Assembly (NCBI GenBank): GCA_027062125.1
Contig: JAMOTW010000016.1
Span: 1 to 12,661 of the forward strand
Origin: Thermococcus sp.
GTDB lineage: Archaea; Methanobacteriota_B; Thermococci; Thermococcales; Thermococcaceae
Reading direction: 5' to 3'
Length of the DNA: 12,661 nucleotides
The translations under genes were made by a program, and so were the position numbers. Shown here piece after piece: positions 1-5,488 of the stretch. Below the pieces are notes generated by a model. It had not been told where the DNA came from. It made no database searches and worked only from the letters and a program-made list of their open reading frames with translations. How positions within the stretch are numbered: position 1 is the stretch's first letter; the number at the start of each line of letters is the position of its first letter.

Positions 1-664
1 TCTCCAGCGGGAGCCCCTCGAAGAGGTCACTCCCGAGCTCCAGCACCGGGACGTCGGCCTCTATCGTGCTTCTCTTCCCGGATGGGTCCCTGCCGTCGAG
101 CCTGACCAGTTTTCCATCCCTGACGGTGGCCGAGAGGCTCGTCCCGTCCTCAGCGGTCCCTTCAACCACGAAATCCTTGCCCTTGAGCTCCCACGATATA
201 CGCTTTATCAGGGCCGGTGCGGTCTCGGGGGTAATTTGCTCAACAACGCCCTCCGAACCGGTCAGCCTGGCGACCGGGCAGCTGGCCTGGGCATCGCAGA
301 AGTCCTTTATGGCCTCCGCTATTCCCCTGGAGAAGTTCTCGAGGGGTTTGCCCATGAGTGCCTCGCCGAAGCCGGCCCAGCTCGCGGTGACGTGGAGTCT
401 TTCCCCCGACATCTCAAAGGTTATGGTCAGTATACCCCTGTCCCCCGTGAATGTATAGACGGCCTTCCTCTCCTGGAACCCGACGGTGAGCCTGAACTCG
501 TAGCCGAAGTTGAAGATGAACCTCGGGACTTTGAAGCGAACCCGGTCACCCTCTATGCTCTCGAAGTAGGGGAAGAACGGAAGGGTCTTCTCCGGCTCGC
601 TGAGGACCACCTGAAGGCTCTCCCACGGGTGCGAGATTGGAACCTCCCAGCTCTTCGTTTTCAC
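1..664 (-). CDS. Uncharacterised Thermococcales protein, partial (N-terminal 221 codons)
   Basis: This gene starts inside the window and runs off its left edge, so only the first 221 codons are visible. I place the start at the GTG at 664-662: an in-frame TGA lies three codons upstream and a GGGTGA ribosome binding site precedes it by about six bases. The protein begins MKTKSWEVPISHPWESL (GTG read as Met). Its first 120 or so residues alternate beta-rich and amphipathic stretches, followed by a helix around 'FSRGIAEAIKDFCDA'. That layout is reminiscent of the SRPBCC/START-like fold, but this is an impression and not a motif match. A second beta-rich part follows. There is no signal peptide or membrane segment in the visible part, so it is probably cytoplasmic. 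It lies 61 bp downstream of thyX on the same strand and could be read through from it. Function unknown; I am confident that it is a real gene. Confidence 0.8.
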   Translation of the reverse strand, partial: MKTKSWEVPISHPWESLQVVLSEPEKTLPFFPYFESIEGDRVRFKVPRFIFNFGYEFRLTVGFQERKAVYTFTGDRGILTITFEMSGERLHVTASWAGFGEALMGKPLENFSRGIAEAIKDFCDAQASCPVARLTGSEGVVEQITPETAPALIKRISWELKGKDFVVEGTAEDGTSLSATVRDGKLVRLDGRDPSGKRSTIEADVPVLELGSDLFEGLPLE

Positions 665-690
665 GATTACTCACCCAGATTTTGGGAGAA

Positions 691-713
691 AGAAACCTCA
701 AAAAAGAGTTTCT
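691..713 (-). terminator. Stem-loop with U6 loop after thyX
   Basis: In the short gap after thyX the minus strand reads AGAAACTC, six T, then GAGGTTTCT, which can fold into a stem with one bulge and a U6 loop. Runs of five or more U in the transcript are the usual intrinsic termination signal in Thermococcales, so this may end or attenuate thyX mRNA before the downstream gene. A weak A/T-rich stretch (about 708-719) might instead serve as a promoter for that gene. The call rests on base composition and pairing only. Confidence 0.4.
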
Positions 714-725
714 TAAACCGTTGGT

Positions 726-2363
726 TTAGAACTCGGCGAGGGACCTCCACTTCTCCCGCGTCCTCTTCCAGCACCCGGGCGGCATCAGCTCGCCCTCCGG
801 ACAGTAGCCGAGCTGGACGCAACGCGGCCCGAGCTTCGCCCACTTTATAACAGGTCTCAACTCCTCGTTCTTTGCTATCTCCTCCAGCATCTTCCACGCG
901 ACTTCCCTTATCTCCCACTGGGCCCTCTCGCACGCCCTCAGGCCGAGGAAGTGCTTGAGCTCGCGGAGGTTCATCGTTACGACAATTTTTGTTCTCACCG
1001 CCTGGGGCAGGATGAAGCGCGCGTCCTCCTTTGGAACCCCTGCCTGAACGGACTTAACGTAGAGCTCCCTGGCGTCCCGCATAAGGTCGTACCACCGGTA
1101 TGCCAAAAACGGATCCTCCAAAACGCTTTCAGGTATGGTAAACTCGTACTCCGCAAGCCTCTTCCTTATGGTGTTCTGAATTCTCTCCCTGAGCTCGGGG
1201 ACAACGGCAAGAGCCTTGAGTAGGTTGGCCCTCCTTGTCAGGAATGGATCGGCATCTCTGTAGAGAAGTCTTAGCAGATTTTCGGAACCCCTGCCCTTGG
1301 TGTAGCGAAGGTACCCAATTTCTTGGTTTTCATAGTATTTTAGTGCACCTTCCGGAAGCCCCAGTTCGGACAGCATGAACATCGTGTCCTCGAGGGCTTT
1401 TTTACTTGAGCTAACGAACGTTACCTCTGCCCTTTGAAAAGTGCCATCTCTAAAGACCACTTTGATGTAGCCATCTCCGTCAAGGTAGCCCCTGAGAAAA
1501 TGGGGCCAGAGGTTTTTGGATACCCCTTTAATCACCCTCTCAAAACTTAGGGTTTTAGCCTTTCTTTCAGAAACCCCCCACTTCTTAAGGTCTTTGATTA
1601 GCTTTTTGTTTCCAACCCATATCCGGACCGTGTTCCTGCCCTTCTGAGCTCTTGCTTTTATCCCCCGCCCAATACGCTCTACTATTTCTGTTAAAAGGGT
1701 TTTTTCGAGGTTTTTCTGGTCAATTATAAGGGCGTTCCTTGACTCATTGATGCTGCCATCGGCCATTATGAAACCGAGGATGTAAGCCTTGTCCGGCTCA
1801 TTAATGTTCTCGAAGAAATCCTCATTCACAAACCTTCCATTGTAAGCTTCTCCCGCTTTTCGCGGAGTGACACCATGCGCCCTGAGTATCGAGAGAACCG
1901 AAGTGGGGTGAAGCCCTGCTATCTTCGCTATTTGCCACGACGAGAGACCATCTTCAAGGTACCATTTAACTATCTCCTCTTCTTGGTTTATGCTGAGCTT
2001 ACAGTGCGGGTTTCTCTTCTCTCCGGAGGGCTCGGGCAGTTTGTACTCCTTTAGGTTCGCGGAAGAAACGAACTGATACCTCTGGCTCTGCTGGGTGTAG
2101 CTCGCGAGCCTGTGACGGACGATCTGGTGACTACACACGCGGGAACAGCCCTCTATCGCGAAGGTTAGCGTCGCGTGCTCCAGAATCGACTCGTGGCCGT
2201 AGCCGAGCACCCTCGGAAGGTGCATCTCGACGTCCTTCTCACCCATCCTCTCGAATGCCCCAGTTTCCCACTCGTCCCAGTAGCTTATGAGCGCCGCCCA
2301 AGTGACAGTTTCGAGAGGTTTTTTCGTATAATTGACAAGCTTTACCTTGATTCCATCCCCCAT
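726..2363 (-). CDS. thyX: Flavin-dependent thymidylate synthase ThyX, interrupted by an in-frame homing endonuclease
   Basis: ThyX methylates dUMP to dTMP using methylenetetrahydrofolate and FAD with NAD(P)H, in the cytoplasm, as a homotetramer. The ThyX signature RHRLASYTQQSQRY is at residues 83-96. The C-terminal part (about 407-545) carries the conserved 'EDARFILPQAV', 'VTMNLRELKHF' and 'RAQWEIREVAW' blocks. The open reading frame has 545 residues, roughly 300 more than archaeal ThyX. The surplus lies between residues 107 and 406 and encodes a homing endonuclease. Removing those 299 residues gives 246 residues and rejoins '..NLKEY' with 'EFTIPES', which matches the expected host sequence and length. 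The ATG at 2363 is chosen because GGTGG (2369-2373) lies five bases before it. A TATA-like TAATAAAC lies about 33 nt upstream. Whether the insert is spliced as RNA, is tolerated in a surface loop, or inactivates the enzyme cannot be decided from sequence. Confidence 0.95.
   Translation of the reverse strand: MGDGIKVKLVNYTKKPLETVTWAALISYWDEWETGAFERMGEKDVEMHLPRVLGYGHESILEHATLTFAIEGCSRVCSHQIVRHRLASYTQQSQRYQFVSSANLKEYKLPEPSGEKRNPHCKLSINQEEEIVKWYLEDGLSSWQIAKIAGLHPTSVLSILRAHGVTPRKAGEAYNGRFVNEDFFENINEPDKAYILGFIMADGSINESRNALIIDQKNLEKTLLTEIVERIGRGIKARAQKGRNTVRIWVGNKKLIKDLKKWGVSERKAKTLSFERVIKGVSKNLWPHFLRGYLDGDGYIKVVFRDGTFQRAEVTFVSSSKKALEDTMFMLSELGLPEGALKYYENQEIGYLRYTKGRGSENLLRLLYRDADPFLTRRANLLKALAVVPELRERIQNTIRKRLAEYEFTIPESVLEDPFLAYRWYDLMRDARELYVKSVQAGVPKEDARFILPQAVRTKIVVTMNLRELKHFLGLRACERAQWEIREVAWKMLEEIAKNEELRPVIKWAKLGPRCVQLGYCPEGELMPPGCWKRTREKWRSLAEF
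1146..2042 (-). mobile_element. In-frame LAGLIDADG homing endonuclease insertion in thyX (not a recognisable intein)
   Basis: This 897-bp segment (residues 108-406 of the ThyX reading frame) interrupts thyX without breaking the frame. It encodes a helix-turn-helix at about residues 128-168 ('LSSWQIAKIAGLHPTSVLSI'). Two LAGLIDADG motifs follow, AYILGFIMADGSI near 193-205 and FLRGYLDGDGYI near 289-300, with candidate catalytic Asp202 and Asp297. The tail 'LLRLLYRDADPFLTRRANLL' is typical of this nuclease family. Intein block A (N-terminal Cys/Ser with block B Thr/His) and the C-terminal His-Asn are absent. The 7-bp sequence GGAGTAC (coding strand) occurs at both edges, at 2043-2049 and 1146-1152. 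Base composition differs: 60-bp samples at 1561-1620 and 1681-1740 are about 38% and 35% GC, against about 63% at 2101-2160 in the host gene. This points to acquisition by transfer. Exact ends are uncertain by several bases because of the repeat. Confidence 0.8.
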
Positions 2364-2390
2364 TCATGCCACCGGAGGAAAAAGAGCTCG

Positions 2391-2402
2391 AAGTTTATTA
2401 GG
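2391..2402 (-). promoter_or_regulatory. Predicted thyX promoter (TATA box)
   Basis: The minus strand reads AGTAAACC then TAATAAACTT, a BRE/TATA-like element centred about 33 nt before the thyX ATG. With the usual 24-26 nt to the transcription start, this predicts a leader of roughly eight to ten bases that includes the GGTGG ribosome binding site. Confidence 0.5.
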
Positions 2403-2451
2403 TTTACTGGGACTGGAAAAACTTCTAAAAAGCCAGTATAGTTTCAAATTT

Positions 2452-2680
2452 CTACATAAAGCGGTCCAGATCACCAATAAAAAGAATGGGATCAGATAAC
2501 AGGCACCTCTTTTCCCCAGGCCTCTTGAGTTCGTCGGGCAAGGAGAAGAACGCCACTATCTCAAGAACGCGGCTATGATGATTTGAACACATCTCCCTCG
2601 GAAAGGTACCAATGGAAAAAAACTATCCATCAATGCCCATTACGTTTGGAAAGTTCAAGAACGCTGATGCTCAAAAGATT
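2452..2680 (-). pseudogene. Possible decayed small gene between thyX and argF
   Basis: The gap between thyX and argF has no convincing intact gene. On the minus strand one frame reads 'FLNFPNVMGIDG', a TAG stop, then 'FFSIGTFPREMCSNHHSRVL' and onward to a TAG stop at 2452-2454. A further in-frame TGA lies upstream. The longest ATG-initiated piece is 46 codons (2592-2452) without a well-placed ribosome binding site. Its composition (for example 'SLPDELKRPGEK') is protein-like, so a remnant with in-frame stops is plausible, but I do not recognise a family and chance is possible. The rest of the gap holds the thyX and argF promoters. Confidence 0.25.
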
Positions 2681-2711
2681 TCAGCCGGGAGCAGGTTTAT
2701 CCGACGAAAGG

Positions 2712-2720
2712 GTTATTAAA
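2712..2720 (+). promoter_or_regulatory. Predicted argF promoter (TATA box)
   Basis: TTATTAAAA preceded by the purine-rich CGAAAGG forms a good archaeal BRE/TATA pair, centred 35 nt before the argF ATG at 2751. The predicted start of transcription is near 2741, giving a leader of about ten bases that contains the GGTGAT ribosome binding site. I saw no obvious arginine-type operator. Confidence 0.65.
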
Positions 2721-2750
2721 ACCGGGCCCCAGCTTTAGACGGTGATGCAC

Positions 2751-3698
2751 ATGGTGGTTAGCCTCGCAGGAAGGGATGTTCTCTGCCTTCAGGACTTCAC
2801 GAGGGAGGAGCTTGAGACTGTTCTCAAGACCGCCGAGATGATGAAGATATGGAACAAGATAGGAAAGCCCCACCGCGTTCTCGAGGGCAAAACGCTCGCC
2901 ATGATCTTCCAGAAGCCCTCGACCAGGACGAGGATTTCCTTCGAGGTCGGAATCTACCAGCTCGGCGGCTACGGCCTCTACCTCAACGCCCAGGACCTGC
3001 AGCTCAGGCGCGGTGAGACCATAGCCGACACCGCGCGCGTCCTCAGCAGGTACGTGGACGGAATAATGGCCCGCGTTTATGCCCACAAGGACGTCGAGGA
3101 CCTCGCCAAGTACGCGAGCGTCCCGGTCATCAACGGTCTGAGCGACTTCTCCCACCCGTGCCAGGCTTTAGCTGACTACCAGACCATACTCGAGAAGAAG
3201 GGCAGGATTCAGGGGCTTAAAATCGTCTACGTTGGTGACGGAAACAACGTCGCCCACTCCCTCATGATAGCCGGAACCAAGCTCGGTGCCAACGTTGTCG
3301 TCGCCACGCCGGAAGGCTACGAGCCGGACAAGCGTGTCATCAAGTGGGCGGAGGGGAACGCGGCCGAAAGCGGCGGTTCATTCGAGCTCCTCCACGACCC
3401 GATCAAGGCCGTCAAGGACGCCGACGTCATCTACACCGACGTCTGGGCAAGCATGGGGCAGGAGGCCGAGGCCGAGGAGAGAAGGAAGATATTCCAGCCG
3501 TTCCAGGTCAACAAGGAGCTCGTCAAGCACGCCAAGCCCGACTACATCTTCATGCACTGCCTCCCGGCCCACCGCGGCGAGGAGGTCACCGACGACGTCG
3601 TCGACTCCCCGAACAGCGTCGTCTTCGACGAGGCCGAGAACAGGCTCCACGCTCAGAAGGCCGTGATGGCCCTCGTCATGGGCGGGATAAAGGTCTGA
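2751..3698 (+). CDS. argF: Ornithine carbamoyltransferase
   Basis: Transfers the carbamoyl group of carbamoyl phosphate to ornithine, giving citrulline in arginine biosynthesis (or the reverse reaction in catabolism); a cytoplasmic enzyme. The carbamoyl-phosphate motif STRTR is at residues 57-61, HPCQ at 135-138, the ornithine-binding D-x3-SMG at 230-236, and HCLPAHRGEEV at 269-279. The 315-residue length equals what I recall for the Pyrococcus furiosus enzyme, to which it is very similar. In-frame GTG (2742) and ATG (2745) codons lie upstream, but GGTGAT at 2741-2746 is a well-spaced ribosome binding site for the ATG at 2751, and the protein then begins MVVSLAGRD as in relatives. The gene is alone, with its own promoter and a T-rich stretch after it. 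No carbamate kinase or arginine deiminase gene is in view, so the physiological direction cannot be judged here. Confidence 0.97.
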   Translation: MVVSLAGRDVLCLQDFTREELETVLKTAEMMKIWNKIGKPHRVLEGKTLAMIFQKPSTRTRISFEVGIYQLGGYGLYLNAQDLQLRRGETIADTARVLSRYVDGIMARVYAHKDVEDLAKYASVPVINGLSDFSHPCQALADYQTILEKKGRIQGLKIVYVGDGNNVAHSLMIAGTKLGANVVVATPEGYEPDKRVIKWAEGNAAESGGSFELLHDPIKAVKDADVIYTDVWASMGQEAEAEERRKIFQPFQVNKELVKHAKPDYIFMHCLPAHRGEEVTDDVVDSPNSVVFDEAENRLHAQKAVMALVMGGIKV

Positions 3699-3721
3699 TT
3701 CTCCTCTATTTTCCTGATTTT
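3699..3721 (+). terminator. T-rich terminator after argF
   Basis: Directly after the argF stop codon the coding strand is very T-rich (TTCTCCTCTATTTTCC, then GATTTT). No hairpin is needed for Thermococcales intrinsic termination, so this is a likely transcript end before the next promoter at 3742. Confidence 0.5.
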
Positions 3722-3741
3722 GAAGTTCAGCGAAGAAATGC

Positions 3742-3750
3742 TTATAAACA
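3742..3750 (+). promoter_or_regulatory. Predicted promoter (TATA box) of the ATPase gene
   Basis: TTATAAACA with the upstream CGAAGAAATG is a strong TATA/BRE candidate, centred about 24 nt before the ATG at 3770. Transcription would start at or within a base or two of the start codon. No Shine-Dalgarno sequence is present, so a leaderless mRNA is predicted. Confidence 0.6.
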
Positions 3751-3769
3751 AAGAAACTTACTTTAAAGT

Positions 3770-5146
3770 ATGATACTCGTGAGTAAGTTTATTGACCGCG
3801 AGCAGGAGCTGGAGTTCCTGCGTGAAAGGTATCACTCTGAAAGGCCCGAGCTGATAATCCTCTACGGACGGAGGAGGATAGGCAAGACGTACCTCCTTCA
3901 GAAGTTCCTTTCCGAAGTTGATGGGGTCTATCTGCTCGCCGAGGAGAGCGAGACCATCCTTGAGGATTTTTCCGAGAGACTCGCCGATTACTTCAACGAT
4001 CCTTTCCTGAGGGAGAATCCACTTCAGAACTGGAGGGCGTTCTTCACGTATCTTGCAGGAAAAAGCTCTGAAAGGCTCGTCGTGGTGATAGATGAGGTTC
4101 AGTACATAGCGAAAGCCCACAGGGACTTTCTCAGCGTCCTTCAAAAGTACTGGGATATGCATCTCTCGAAGACAAAAATAATGCTGATCCTCTGCGGCTC
4201 GCTGATTTCGTTCATGGAGGGCATCCTCTCGGCAAAGTCTCCCATCTACGGAAGGAGAACAGGGGCATGGAAAGTTGAGGAAATGGGCTTTTTCAACGTA
4301 AGAAAGTTCCACCCCCTAAGCACCGAGGAGGCCGTCTACGTCTATTCAGTCTTTGGAGGAGTCCCACAGTACTGGGCTGATTACAACCCAGAGCTTGACT
4401 TCTGGGACAATCTAAGAGTTCTTCTGCTGTCGAGGGGTGCGAAATACTACGATGAACCCAAATACCTGCTCAAACAGGAGCTGAGGGATGTTTCGAGGTA
4501 CTTCTCCATCCTAAGGGCGATAGCGCTCGGCTACAACCGCTTCGGCCAGATAGCTGACAAAGCTAAGGTTGATGTTAACTCGCTCGGCAAGTACCTCAAC
4601 GTCCTTGGGGAGATGGGATACATAGAGGAAGAGAAGCCCATCGTGGGAAGAGGGAGGAGCATCTACAAAATAAACGACAAGCTCTTCAACTTCTGGTTCC
4701 GCTTCGTCTATCCGAGGAAAAGCGAGATCGAGATGGGCTTTGACGTTGTTGGGGGCATCAAACCCAAGTTTAATGAATACCTTGGCTTCGTTTTCGAGGA
4801 GATAGCGAGGCAGTTCCTGGTTGAGCTTAACAGGGCTGGAAAGATACCCTTCAGGTTCACAAGAATTGGAAGGTGGTGGCACAAGGGAGAGGAAATCGAT
4901 TTGGTTGCGTTGAACGAGCGGGAAAAGAGGGTTCTGTTCATCGAAGTGAAGTGGAAAAACCTTAGCGAGAGAGAGGCGAGGGGAATTCTCAAGGACTTGG
5001 AAAGGAAGGGCGGGCTTGTTGGACTGGAAGGCTGGGAAAAGGCTTATGGGCTGGTGGCAAGGGGAGTAAAGGGCAAAGAGGAGATGAGGGAAGAGGGCTA
5101 CCTCGTCTGGGACCTGGAAGATTTCGGAAAACTGTCCACAATTTGA
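3770..5146 (+). CDS. Archaeal ATPase (STAND-like P-loop) with C-terminal DUF234/nuclease-like domain
   Basis: This 458-residue protein belongs to the archaeal ATPase_2 family, members of which are abundant in Thermococcales; the cellular role is not known. The N-terminal 'KFIDREQELEFL' leads into a Walker A GRRRIGKTY (33-41), a Walker B LVVVIDEVQ (103-111), and a sensor-like 'LILCGSLIS' (139-147). A winged-helix-like part follows at roughly 245-300 ('FGQIADKAKVDVNSLGKYL'). The C-terminal part carries E343 in 'FEEIARQFL', 'GEEIDLVAL' (D377) and 'FIEVKWK' (E392, K394). That arrangement is typical of the PD-(D/E)XK nuclease fold seen in DUF234 domains. There is no membrane segment. It stands alone under its own promoter, without a ribosome binding site before the ATG at 3770; a GTG at 3779 is a less likely start. 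Downstream lies a gene remnant, so this is a somewhat unstable spot of the chromosome. Family assignment is firm, function is not. Confidence 0.9.
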   Translation: MILVSKFIDREQELEFLRERYHSERPELIILYGRRRIGKTYLLQKFLSEVDGVYLLAEESETILEDFSERLADYFNDPFLRENPLQNWRAFFTYLAGKSSERLVVVIDEVQYIAKAHRDFLSVLQKYWDMHLSKTKIMLILCGSLISFMEGILSAKSPIYGRRTGAWKVEEMGFFNVRKFHPLSTEEAVYVYSVFGGVPQYWADYNPELDFWDNLRVLLLSRGAKYYDEPKYLLKQELRDVSRYFSILRAIALGYNRFGQIADKAKVDVNSLGKYLNVLGEMGYIEEEKPIVGRGRSIYKINDKLFNFWFRFVYPRKSEIEMGFDVVGGIKPKFNEYLGFVFEEIARQFLVELNRAGKIPFRFTRIGRWWHKGEEIDLVALNEREKRVLFIEVKWKNLSEREARGILKDLERKGGLVGLEGWEKAYGLVARGVKGKEEMREEGYLVWDLEDFGKLSTI

Positions 5147-5157
5147 ACGCAGGAACC

Positions 5158-5165
5158 TTAAATAG
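5158..5165 (+). promoter_or_regulatory. TATA-like element before the gene remnant
   Basis: TTAAATAG follows the ATPase stop codon and lies about 25 nt before position 5187. It would be correctly placed to drive the small gene whose remnant begins near 5187-5190. Confidence 0.35.
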
Positions 5166-5186
5166 AACCATTGCGCCGCTCAGAAC

Positions 5187-5333
5187 ACCATCAAAAGCCT
5201 CGAGCTCGAGAGGCTCTCGGAAAATCCTGGTGAGAACCTTGAACTAGTGGGCTCTACTGCCTCGTCATCCGGGCACTTGAGAAGGGGGACTTGAAAAAGC
5301 CGGGGAGCTGCTGAAGAGCCTTTCCGGCCGGTA
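5187..5333 (+). pseudogene. Remnant of a small gene with two frameshifts
   Basis: Starting at the ATC codon 5190-5192, which sits where a leaderless ATG would be expected ('cacc ATC aaa agc'), the frame reads IKSLELERLSENPGENLELV. The protein-like sequence then continues in another frame as GLYCLVIRALEKGDLKK, and in a third as GELLKSLSGR followed by TAA (5331-5333). The pieces together would make a helical protein of about 48 residues. Two small indels (near 5250 and near 5300) and a probable ATG-to-ATC change explain the breakage. I do not recognise the family. The consistent Thermococcus-like codon choice across all three frames is the main support. A sequencing error could mimic one of the frameshifts. 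Confidence 0.5.
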
Positions 5334-5363
5334 ACCTTCTTGAGATTTTAATGTCTTCTACCT

Positions 5364-5449
5364 TTTATGAAAGCGAACTTTCATAAACTGTGCAATCTAT
5401 GAAAGTGCACTTTCATAAAAGGTGCTGTCTGTGAAAGTCGGGTTTCACA
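5364..5449 (+). repeat. Three phased palindromes, centres exactly 32 bp apart
   Basis: Three inverted repeats lie in tandem. The first (5364-5387) has 10-bp arms TTTATGAAAG and CTTTCATAAA around CGAA. The second (5398-5417) is a perfect 20-bp palindrome, TATGAAAGTGCACTTTCATA. The third (5430-5449) has arms TGTGAAA and TTTCACA around six bases. Their centres are at 5375.5, 5407.5 and 5439.5, so the period is 32 bp, about three turns of the helix, and all would face the same side of the DNA. In the third copy the A-to-G change in the left arm is matched by T-to-C in the right arm, which keeps the symmetry. The array ends just before the BRE/TATA of the tRNA methyltransferase gene, so operator sites for a dimeric regulator are the simplest reading. 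Hairpins in RNA are an alternative. Confidence 0.85.
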
Positions 5450-5459
5450 AACGAAGAAC

Positions 5460-5468
5460 CTTTTAAAC
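5460..5468 (+). promoter_or_regulatory. Predicted promoter (TATA box) of the tRNA methyltransferase gene
   Basis: GAAGAACC followed by TTTTAAAC forms a BRE/TATA pair centred about 25 nt before the ATG at 5489. There is no purine-rich ribosome binding site (the sequence before the ATG is C-rich), so a leaderless mRNA is predicted. The third palindrome ends about ten bases upstream of this element. Confidence 0.6.
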
Positions 5469-5488
5469 CCCTCCTCCAACTCCCCACC

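Noticed and set aside
236..850. Plus-strand open reading frame over the left-edge gene and the end of thyX
   Set aside because: It crosses two minus-strand genes and its intergenic gap, has no promoter or ribosome binding site, and ends in low-complexity Ser/Arg sequence.
1146..2042. Canonical intein in thyX
   Set aside because: No block A Cys/Ser with following block B Thr/His, and no His-Asn before a Cys/Ser/Thr at the downstream border. Only the endonuclease blocks are visible.
2742..2750. Longer argF start (GTG 2742 or ATG 2745)
   Set aside because: These bases contain the GGTGAT ribosome binding site for the ATG at 2751, and the shorter protein matches the family start.
3286..3766. Plus-strand overlapping frames inside argF
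   Set aside because: Ser/Arg/Thr- or Arg/Gly-rich translations typical of out-of-frame reading of GC-rich DNA, lying within a fully conserved argF.
5364..5417. Hairpin terminators for the ATPase gene
   Set aside because: The palindromes lie more than 200 bp after the ATPase stop codon, are not followed by T runs, and have regular spacing next to a downstream promoter.
5363..5458. Mini CRISPR array (32-bp periodic repeats)
   Set aside because: The repeated units abut each other with no unique spacers between conserved repeats. The conserved part is a short palindrome, so an operator array fits better.
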